Below the pieces are notes generated by a model that searched no databases, had not been told where the DNA came from, and saw only the letters and a list, made by a program, of their open reading frames with translations. Below are positions 1 to 4,634 of a DNA stretch of 7,505 bases, piece by piece. Positions within the stretch are counted from its first letter, which is position 1, and every line of letters starts with the position of its first letter. The stretch comes from Candidatus Kerfeldbacteria bacterium (GTDB lineage: Bacteria > Patescibacteriota > Patescibacteriia > SBBC01 > JACPUP01), in the NCBI GenBank assembly GCA_016192205.1, contig JACPUP010000031.1:1-7505 (forward strand). Reading direction: 5' to 3'. Position numbers and translations under genes: made by a program.

Positions 1-1
1 A

Positions 2-1474
2 GGCGTGCGTCGCTGCCTCTACGTCGTACCCAATGTCTGGCAGGAAGACCTCGAACCCCTCATGAGCCTGGGCGAGACCAGGGGGTATGGACGGATCTTC
101 CTGGCGCGGGAGAGCTTGAGCGCTGACCCGGCCACCTTCCGCGCAGAGCTTCGGGCACGGATCGCGACCGAGTCCCAAAACACCGCGTTGTCAGTCTTGC
201 TCGTCGGATCGTCGAACGACTACGAGCCGATGTTCGACGACTGGCAGACGTGGTGGCCGGCGGGTGAGTGGCGGACCGTGCGGCAGGGCTACCTCGACCA
301 AGGGTACGTTCGGCAAGCGGAACGCGACATCATTCCGACCTGGTACGCGGCCGATCCTCGGCCACAGCCAGATGGGATGTCGTGGTTCCGGCCGTACTTC
401 GACACCGACTTCCCCTACAGCGATTGGACGGGCGACGGCGTCCCCGATGTCGTCGTTGCCCGAGCGCCAGTCGCAACGCAAGCGGAGCTGGTGGCGTGGA
501 TTGCGAATGTCCTCGAGTTCGAGTACGTCCCTCGGCCGCCGCTGCGCATCGGCGTCTGGGCCAATGACTCGGACTGGTCAGGAAACTCCGGCTTGTTCGT
601 TACCGACTTGGTCAACGAACACGTGCTGCCGTTCGTGCCGAGCGGTTACACGTCGGATGTTCTCTGGACCTCGCAGATCGGCGGCGTCCACTCGCTGCGA
701 GAAGCGGCACTGCGGTCGCAGATCGGCAGTGGCGTTGAGACGGTCGTCACCCTGGCGACCATCTCGACTCGGTACCGGACCGGGGACTTCCACCGGGAAA
801 CATTCGCTGTCACGAGCATTCCGTTCTCGCCGCGGTTCGTGATGATCGGCACCACCTGCGACGTGGGCGGTTTCAACCGGACTCACAACCCGTCGTATGG
901 TGTGCCGGCCGGTGTCCGGTTCCTGACCGCGCAGGATCGGGGCGCCATCACCTGGATAGCACCGTCCGCCGGCAGCTGGCAGGAAGGTGACGCCGTGATT
1001 GCACAGGCGTTGCTCATTGAGATCTACGGTCAACCCCAGCGCGCGCTGGGAACCTCGTTCCTGGAAGCCCAACAGGCCGTGCTCGCCAGCCGGCCGGATC
1101 TCTCGGACCTGGTGCAATCGTTCGGGTTCTCCGGGTGTCCCTTCACCCGCTTGAGCACGAACGACGTGCCGACTGATGCGCTCGTCGTGCCGCGCCAGAC
1201 GTTCCTCTACCCGAGCGTGCCGAATCCCTTCAATGCGACGACCGAGATTCGCTTCTCGGTCGGGGAATCGGGCCGGGCGACCCTGGACGTCTTCGACGTT
1301 CGCGGCGCTCGGATTCGGCGGCTGTTCGACGGGCTCGCCCACCCGGGACAGCTGCAGCGCCTCGTCTGGGTCGGGACGGACGCGGTGGGGCGGCCGGTCT
1401 CGTCAGGCGTGTACTTCGTTCACCTCAACGCGGGAGGGAAAGCACTTTCGCACAAGCTGACGCTGCTCAAGTGA
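2..1474 (+). CDS. Gingipain-like (peptidase C25) protein with FlgD/T9SS-type C-terminal domain, 5' partial
   Basis: The frame is open to the window edge. GTG at position 5 is the first possible start, but no signal peptide is visible, so the true N-terminus is probably upstream (numbering here is from that GTG). Residues ~60-320 follow the C25 layout: an LLVG strand, the acidic stretch SDWTGDGVPDVVVAR (139-153), TTCDVGGF with the expected nucleophile Cys285, and a GAITWIAPSAGSW strand. Residues ~400-489 form a beta-sandwich like FlgD-Ig/type IX sorting domains: YPSVPNPFN, LDVFDVRG, SSGVYFVHL, KLTLLK at the very end. C25 enzymes are secreted cysteine peptidases with a His-Cys dyad. Here the usual GHG, about 33 residues before the Cys, is replaced by TLATIST, and the later GDP motif reads GCP (377-379). 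An inactive or altered enzyme is therefore likely. The family call is firm; activity and export route are inference. Confidence 0.8.
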   Translation, partial: GVRRCLYVVPNVWQEDLEPLMSLGETRGYGRIFLARESLSADPATFRAELRARIATESQNTALSVLLVGSSNDYEPMFDDWQTWWPAGEWRTVRQGYLDQGYVRQAERDIIPTWYAADPRPQPDGMSWFRPYFDTDFPYSDWTGDGVPDVVVARAPVATQAELVAWIANVLEFEYVPRPPLRIGVWANDSDWSGNSGLFVTDLVNEHVLPFVPSGYTSDVLWTSQIGGVHSLREAALRSQIGSGVETVVTLATISTRYRTGDFHRETFAVTSIPFSPRFVMIGTTCDVGGFNRTHNPSYGVPAGVRFLTAQDRGAITWIAPSAGSWQEGDAVIAQALLIEIYGQPQRALGTSFLEAQQAVLASRPDLSDLVQSFGFSGCPFTRLSTNDVPTDALVVPRQTFLYPSVPNPFNATTEIRFSVGESGRATLDVFDVRGARIRRLFDGLAHPGQLQRLVWVGTDAVGRPVSSGVYFVHLNAGGKALSHKLTLLK

Positions 1475-1515
1475 GTGGGGAACTTGAGAGCGTCGGCAGT
1501 CAGTGTTCGAACCTT

Positions 1516-1557
1516 AGGCCATGTGCGGGTTGTCGCAGAGACTTCCGCACATGGCTT
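1516..1557. repeat. Perfect 11-bp inverted repeat (hairpin) between two genes
   Basis: GCCATGTGCGG (1518-1528) and CCGCACATGGC (1545-1555) are exact reverse complements. One G-T and one A-T pair extend the stem outward to 1516/1557, around a 16-nt loop. It lies 42 bp after the stop of the C25 gene and 35 bp before the next start. There is no T-run after it, so it is not a classic intrinsic terminator. A transcript-end hairpin, an mRNA-stability stem or a protein-binding dyad are all possible. Confidence 0.6.
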
Positions 1558-1577
1558 CCCTCGAGTACTGAATCAAG

Positions 1578-1590
1578 AAAGGTGGTGATC
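1578..1590 (+). promoter_or_regulatory. Near-perfect extended Shine-Dalgarno
   Basis: AAAGGTGGTGATC differs at one base from AAAGGAGGTGATC, the complement of the usual bacterial 16S rRNA 3' end. It sits 7 nt (from GGTGG) before the GTG at 1593. The ATG at 1591 is followed at once by TGA and cannot be used, so this site fixes GTG 1593 as the start. Confidence 0.75.
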
Positions 1591-1592
1591 AT

Positions 1593-1808
1593 GTGACAAG
1601 AACGTTCCTCTTGCTTGCACTCGGCCTACTCATCGCCGGCGGGGCTCTCGCCATCGTCCTGGTATCGAGCCAACCAACGACCGCTGCCGTGGGATCCGAC
1701 GAAGGGATCGCCGTGCGCTGCACCTGGTCGGAGGTGAAGCAATGCTACGACGGCGTCCTCAATGGCTGCTGCTCGCCGAAGGACAAGCCAAAAGTCGCCG
1801 CGCCATGA
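1593..1808 (+). CDS. Small exported cysteine-rich peptide
   Basis: 71 residues; I do not recognise the family. Residues 1-32 look like a signal peptide or membrane anchor: MTR, then a long Leu/Ala/Val/Ile stretch ending near QPTTAA. The predicted mature part is about 38 residues, with four cysteines spaced C43-x7-C51-x7-C59-C60 and a short Lys/Pro-rich tail (SPKDKPKVAAP). Even cysteine number and regular spacing suggest two disulfides outside the cytoplasm. The gene has its own very strong ribosome-binding site, a hairpin upstream and an intrinsic terminator only a few bases beyond its stop, so it probably makes a short dedicated mRNA. It could be a secreted peptide, a lipid-anchored surface peptide or a small toxin; nothing in the sequence decides. 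A chance ORF is unlikely given the SD, leader and terminator together. Confidence 0.7.
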   Translation: MTRTFLLLALGLLIAGGALAIVLVSSQPTTAAVGSDEGIAVRCTWSEVKQCYDGVLNGCCSPKDKPKVAAP

Positions 1809-1813
1809 CCAGC

Positions 1814-1845
1814 ATCGAAAGCGACCCAGCCGGGTCGTTTTCGAT
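1814..1845 (+). terminator. Intrinsic terminator after the Cys-rich peptide gene
   Basis: A 14-bp stem (1814-1827 with 1832-1845, one G-T pair) closes on the tetraloop AGCC; the GC-rich part is GCGACCC/GGGTCG. The 3' side carries TTTT (1838-1841). It begins 5 bp after the stop at 1808. A-T pairs on both outer sides would let it work in either direction. Confidence 0.7.
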
Positions 1846-1860
1846 TTGGAATAAGCATTC

Positions 1861-1879
1861 ACACGACCTCCGGTCGTGT
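1861..1879. repeat. 8-bp perfect inverted repeat, possible operator
   Basis: ACACGACC-TCC-GGTCGTGT. It lies between the terminator and the putative promoter of the next gene, about 40 bp upstream of the -35-like box, with no following T-run. A dyad in this place could be a regulator-binding site; that is inference. Confidence 0.4.
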
Positions 1880-1918
1880 CAGTCCTCGGCATACCCATCG
1901 CTGTTCGGGCCTTTTCGC

Positions 1919-1948
1919 TTGACGGAACTGCCAAACAGGGCCTACCGT
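1919..1948 (+). promoter_or_regulatory. Putative promoter of the pterin dehydratase gene (leaderless-type)
   Basis: TTGACG (1919-1924) and TACCGT (1943-1948) are separated by 18 bp. The -10-like box ends exactly 6 nt before ATG 1955, so transcription would begin at or next to the start codon. There is no Shine-Dalgarno at a usable distance, consistent with a leaderless message. Confidence 0.45.
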
Positions 1949-1954
1949 TTTTGT

Positions 1955-2299
1955 ATGCATGACCTGACGCAAAAAAAGTGCGTGCCGTGCGAGGGCGGCA
2001 GCCCCCCAGCGAGCGACGAGGAGATCGCCCGGCTCTTGCCGCAGGTGCCACGCTGGCAGATCGTTGAGGTGGACGGCGTGAAGCGCTTGACGAAGACCTT
2101 CCGTTTCAAGGACTTCGTCGAGTCCGTCGCGTTCGTCAATCGGGTGAAGGATATCGCCGAAGCGGAGGGGCACCACCCCGATCTGCACATTTCGTGGAAC
2201 ACGGTGCGCGTCGAGAACTGGACCCACGCCGTGAAGGGTCTCCACGAGAACGACTTCATCCTGGCGGCCAAAATCGACGCGCTCGCGCAGACGGAATAA
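1955..2299 (+). CDS. 4a-hydroxytetrahydrobiopterin dehydratase (pterin-4a-carbinolamine dehydratase)
   Basis: 114 residues, normal length for the family. The cytoplasmic enzyme dehydrates 4a-hydroxytetrahydropterin, the by-product of aromatic amino acid hydroxylases, to quinonoid dihydropterin. The active-site signature is intact: EGHHPD (71-76, His73 and His74), then W-N (81-82) and WTHA with the third histidine at 91, followed by END. The N-terminus carries KKCVPCEGG (7-15), usual for bacterial members, which supports ATG 1955 even though the frame stays open upstream to 1742. No phenylalanine hydroxylase or pterin biosynthesis gene is nearby, so its pathway cannot be inferred from context. 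It appears to be transcribed alone, from a promoter abutting the ATG. A run of seven A (1971-1977) falls in codons 6-8 (QKK) and is a spot to check for sequencing slips. Confidence 0.93.
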   Translation: MHDLTQKKCVPCEGGSPPASDEEIARLLPQVPRWQIVEVDGVKRLTKTFRFKDFVESVAFVNRVKDIAEAEGHHPDLHISWNTVRVENWTHAVKGLHENDFILAAKIDALAQTE

Positions 2300-2345
2300 T
2301 CCGGAAAGCAGCCGGCGAGTGATGATTGCCCTCGCGCGCGCGTTG

Positions 2346-2375
2346 TATTATGATGGTGTGCAGCCTTTGCGGAGG
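2346..2375 (+). promoter_or_regulatory. -10 box and Shine-Dalgarno of the kinase gene
   Basis: TATTAT (2346-2351) matches the -10 consensus at five of six positions. No good -35 lies 16-18 bp upstream (TTGCCC at 2326 is too close). GGAGG (2371-2375) sits 8 nt before ATG 2384 and fixes that start. Confidence 0.5.
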
Positions 2376-2383
2376 AAGCTCCT

Positions 2384-3001
2384 ATGCCACCGCAAGCAAA
2401 TCGCGGTTCGCCGCCATCCGTGGGACGATACTACCTCGTCCTCACCGGCCCAGCCTGCGCCGGGAAGTCGACCATCGGCCGGCGCTTAGCGCGGGAGCTG
2501 GTCTTGCCATTCCTCCAGCGCGACCACCTCATGGAAATGCTTTTTGAAACGCTCGGGTGGAAACGGAGCATACAGTGGCGGCACTGGCTCCGCCCAGCCA
2601 GCTATGGCTCTTTCTATTTCTTCTTGCCGTATCTTTTCGATCAGGGACAGCCATTCATCATCGAAAGCGGCTTCGGCCTTGAGCCCCACCAGCACGCCGA
2701 GCGGCTGTGCGCGATGCAGCGACGCTACCGATACCGCCCGATCCAGGTCCACTGTACCGCGGCGTTCGAGGTGCTCGAGCAGCGGCACTGGCGACGGGTC
2801 GAGCGGAACGAACGGCACCCTGGCTGGTTAGACAAGTGGAAGGATTTTCGAGCCTTCCGGAAGGCGATTGAAGCTGGAATGTACAGCCCACTCGACCTCG
2901 GTGGGACTCTCATCTACGTCGACACCACGAAGATGAAACGCAGCGCGAGTCTTGATTGGATCCTTCGAGAGATAGAGGGGGCAGTGCCAGCACGTTCGTG
3001 A
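2384..3001 (+). CDS. P-loop kinase, AAA/zeta-toxin-like (small-molecule phosphotransferase)
   Basis: 205 residues. After a short polar N-terminus and one strand (YYLVLTG), the Walker A motif GPACAGKST spans 22-30 (Lys28, Ser29). Next come RDHLMEMLF (46-54), in the place of the substrate/metal-binding aspartate, a FIIESGF strand (91-97) with a possible acidic catalytic residue Glu94, and an Arg-rich lid (RHWRRVERNER, 134-144). This order matches the zeta toxin/chloramphenicol phosphotransferase/gluconate-kinase type of nucleoside triphosphate-dependent kinase, acting in the cytoplasm. The substrate cannot be read from the sequence. No small antitoxin ORF precedes it: the 84 bp upstream hold only promoter and SD, so a toxin role is not favoured. 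Annotation as a generic AAA-family ATPase is safest. Confidence 0.75.
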   Translation: MPPQANRGSPPSVGRYYLVLTGPACAGKSTIGRRLARELVLPFLQRDHLMEMLFETLGWKRSIQWRHWLRPASYGSFYFFLPYLFDQGQPFIIESGFGLEPHQHAERLCAMQRRYRYRPIQVHCTAAFEVLEQRHWRRVERNERHPGWLDKWKDFRAFRKAIEAGMYSPLDLGGTLIYVDTTKMKRSASLDWILREIEGAVPARS

Positions 3002-3015
3002 GGAGCGGTCGTTTG

Positions 3016-3024
3016 TGGTACGAT
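3016..3024 (+). promoter_or_regulatory. Extended -10 promoter of the three-gene cluster
   Basis: TGGTACGAT is an extended -10 (TG-n-TACGAT), about 28 bp before ATG 3053 and 15 bp after the kinase stop. The -35 region is poor. It would let the 73-aa, 108-aa and hydrolase genes be transcribed apart from the kinase. Confidence 0.45.
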
Positions 3025-3052
3025 ACCCACCACGGTATTGATTTTGAGCGCT

Positions 3053-3274
3053 ATGGGACTCTTCGGACAGATGAAAGCCGCGCAAGACATGCTCAAGAAC
3101 ATGAGCCCGGAGCAAATCCAGGAGCTCATGGCGCAGGCGAAGCAGGCGCAGTCGACCATGGCCGAGCAGACGCGCGCGACGCTCGAAGAGGAGATTCGAA
3201 AACGGAATCTGGTTAGCCACGACGAGGTCGTGAAAATGCTCGAGGAGCATGAGCGCCGGCACCACCACAACTGA
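3053..3274 (+). CDS. Small charged alpha-helical protein of unknown function
   Basis: 73 residues, starting MGLFGQMKAAQDMLKNMSPEQ. A TTG 15 bp upstream is a weaker alternative start; ATG 3053 is preferred because the product then opens with a typical amphipathic segment. The whole chain is rich in Met, Gln, Glu, Lys and Ala and should be almost entirely helical. MSPEQIQELMAQAKQ (22-36) resembles the MxPEQxxxxM helices seen in STI1-like and other short adaptor segments. The tail is strongly charged and histidine-rich (EEHERRHHHN). No signal peptide or membrane span, so cytoplasmic. Its last 26 bp overlap the next gene in another frame, indicating one transcript and translational coupling. I do not recognise a named family. 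Confidence 0.7.
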   Translation: MGLFGQMKAAQDMLKNMSPEQIQELMAQAKQAQSTMAEQTRATLEEEIRKRNLVSHDEVVKMLEEHERRHHHN

Positions 3275-3575
3275 CATTGTCGTCCGCGAGACCGGGAGCA
3301 CTCATCAGGCCTGGACGTTCAACGTAGACGTCTACCTCGGTGACGACGTCACGCACCACACGGTCACCCTCAACCGCGCCGACTACCAGCGCTTGAGCAG
3401 CGGTCAGGAAGACCCGGATGTGCTCGTGCGGCGGTCGTTCGAATTCCTGCTGCAGCGCGAGACAGCCGACAAGATTCTCCGGTCGTTCAACCTCACGGAC
3501 ATCTCGCAGCACTTTCCGGACTTCGAGCCGGTCATCAAAGGCCACGTCCCTCCGCCGCCAGCCCCGAGCGTATGA
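3249..3575 (+). CDS. Conserved hypothetical protein, 108 aa
   Basis: Begins inside the preceding gene (26-bp overlap). GAGGAG lies just before ATG 3249 but with short spacing, so coupling to the upstream gene probably helps initiation; no later ATG, GTG or TTG preserves the N-terminal strand. Residues ~10-45 form alternating strands (TFNVDVYLGDDVTHHTVTL), followed by YQRLSSG, a helix SFEFLLQRETADKILRSF (63-80), and NLTDISQHFPDFE. The tail is proline-rich (PPPPAPSV). I have an impression of a widespread small family with W-F-V-V / FEFLLxRE / L-x-x-I-x-x-FP wording, but no function I can name. No signal peptide. Its stop overlaps the hydrolase start by ATGA, so all three genes are expected to be co-translated. 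Confidence 0.75.
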   Translation: MSAGTTTTDIVVRETGSTHQAWTFNVDVYLGDDVTHHTVTLNRADYQRLSSGQEDPDVLVRRSFEFLLQRETADKILRSFNLTDISQHFPDFEPVIKGHVPPPPAPSV

Positions 3576-4327
3576 AGAGGTTTCGTCCGCTGCGCACGCG
3601 CTTCGCCCAGGATATCGTGGCCGAGTTTGCCGTGCCCAGGCGCGATACGGGCAAGGTCATTATCGCCTGCCTCGGTATGCCCTCATACCCCTCGGGTGGT
3701 GGGAAGATTATCGAGACGTGGACCAAGAAGGGGTATTGGGTCATTGTCCCGCGCTATCGGGGAACGTGGGAGAGCGGCGGCCGGTTCCTGAAACGATCGC
3801 CGTACCTCGACGTACTCGATGTCATTGATCAACTGCCTCGCGGTTTCACCGAGCTCCATGATCGACAACGCTTTCGGGTGAAGCCGAAGCAACTCACCCT
3901 GTTCGGGAGAAGTTTCGGTGGCCCGGCGGTGCTGCTCGCTGGCCGCGACCGGCGCGTGGATAAGGTCGTGGCGTCATCACCGGTCGTTGATTGGCTCGCA
4001 CCGAGTAAAGATGAGCCGTTGGGGTGGCTGGGGAGGTACGTCCGGGAGGCGTTCGGAGAAGGCTATCGCTACGCCCAGCGGGACTATGATAAGTTGAAAG
4101 GCGGAACATTCTACAACCCCATCGCGCACGCGAGCGAGATCCCCGGCGACAAAGTCCTCATTTTTCATGCGCGCGATGACCGCGTAGTGAGCTGGACGTC
4201 TGTCTATCGTTTCGTGAAGCGCGTGAACTGTCGCTTTGTTTCCTACGCGAAAGGCGAGCACTGGCTGCAGTCGTTTGAGCGTCCGGCTTCCATTCGCCGC
4301 ATCGAGAAATTCCTCCGCGGGAAATAA
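3572..4327 (+). CDS. Alpha/beta hydrolase (prolyl-oligopeptidase/acyl-peptidase-like fold)
   Basis: 251 residues, a compact single-domain alpha/beta hydrolase. The catalytic triad reads as Ser114 in GRSFGG (nucleophile elbow, 112-117), Asp203 in FHARDDRVV (198-206) and His230 in KGEHW (227-231). Early LGMPSYPSGGG (34-44) occupies the oxyanion-hole turn. RYRGTWESGG (61-70) matches the loop seen in S9-like hydrolases. There is no lid insertion and no signal peptide, so a cytoplasmic esterase or peptidase on a small substrate is likely; the substrate is unknown. It starts within the stop of the 108-aa gene (ATGA) and has no Shine-Dalgarno of its own, so translation should depend on that gene. 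It is last in the cluster, with convergent genes downstream. Confidence 0.85.
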   Translation: MKRFRPLRTRFAQDIVAEFAVPRRDTGKVIIACLGMPSYPSGGGKIIETWTKKGYWVIVPRYRGTWESGGRFLKRSPYLDVLDVIDQLPRGFTELHDRQRFRVKPKQLTLFGRSFGGPAVLLAGRDRRVDKVVASSPVVDWLAPSKDEPLGWLGRYVREAFGEGYRYAQRDYDKLKGGTFYNPIAHASEIPGDKVLIFHARDDRVVSWTSVYRFVKRVNCRFVSYAKGEHWLQSFERPASIRRIEKFLRGK

Positions 4328-4384
4328 AGGTTGGCCGCGCGAACACACTGGACGCGGTCGTACTCGCGCATCAATCAACAGCAA

Positions 4385-4401
4385 AACCGCCGAGCGGGGT
4401 T
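4385..4401 (-). terminator. Terminator of the minus-strand glycosyltransferase operon
   Basis: Read on the minus strand, AACC/GGTT plus GC/GC pairs around a 3-nt loop (with a 2-nt bulge) form a short hairpin that ends in GGTTTT. It starts 5 nt after the TAG stop at 4406. On the plus strand the same hairpin, followed by CTTCC, could act weakly for the hydrolase transcript. Confidence 0.5.
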
Positions 4402-4405
4402 CTTC

Positions 4406-4609
4406 CTATTGCATTGAGGGCGGGGGCGGCCCGTGGCGCCGTACCGGAGCAGCCCGGCCGGCAATCATGAGCCCCAGCAGAACGACCAGCACCGGTAGGA
4501 GCCACTTCGTGAGGCCCACCCAGAGGCCGTAGTTCTGCAGGAACACGAGTACGCCGATGACGATAATCAGCCACCCTTTTCCGCCTGGTGTACGATTCGA
4601 ACCGTTCAT
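4406..4609 (-). CDS. Small two-helix membrane protein (DUF5668/LiaF-TM-like)
   Basis: 67 residues from ATG 4609. A longer frame open to 4732 would overlap the upstream gene and adds Arg-rich filler. Two hydrophobic segments, WLIIVIGVLVFLQNYGLW (~13-30) and WLLPVLVVLLGLMIAG (~36-51), are joined by a short VGLTK turn and followed by a basic, proline-rich tail (PVRRHGPPPP). This helix-G-W-helix layout matches the membrane part of LiaF/DUF5668-type envelope proteins; the soluble domain of LiaF is absent. It begins 25 bp after the glycosyltransferase stop and is likely co-transcribed with it. An extended -10 ending 6 nt before the ATG could give a second, leaderless message. Exact role unknown. 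Confidence 0.7.
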   Translation of the reverse strand: MNGSNRTPGGKGWLIIVIGVLVFLQNYGLWVGLTKWLLPVLVVLLGLMIAGRAAPVRRHGPPPPSMQ

Positions 4610-4615
4610 GGCGTT

Positions 4616-4624
4616 AGGGTACCA
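4616..4624 (-). promoter_or_regulatory. Extended -10 abutting ATG of the small membrane protein
   Basis: On the minus strand TGGTACCCT (TG-n-TACCCT) is followed by 6 nt and ATG 4609. There is no Shine-Dalgarno at normal distance (GGAG is about 17 nt away) and no clear -35. It suits a leaderless start, but a chance match is possible in 25 bp. Confidence 0.35.
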
Positions 4625-4634
4625 CGAGCTCCGG

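Noticed and set aside
578..1342. Minus-strand 254-aa frame within the C25 gene
   Set aside because: No domain, Arg/Pro/Gly-rich composition, and fully antisense to a recognised protein.
1571..1590. GAATCAAGAAAGG before the Cys-rich peptide as a third heptamer array
   Set aside because: Only one true unit is present and the rest is the Shine-Dalgarno; no inverted partner nearby.
1742..1954. Upstream extension of the pterin dehydratase frame
   Set aside because: It would run through the terminator and the Cys-rich peptide gene, and the family N-terminus (KKCVPCEGG) begins just after ATG 1955.
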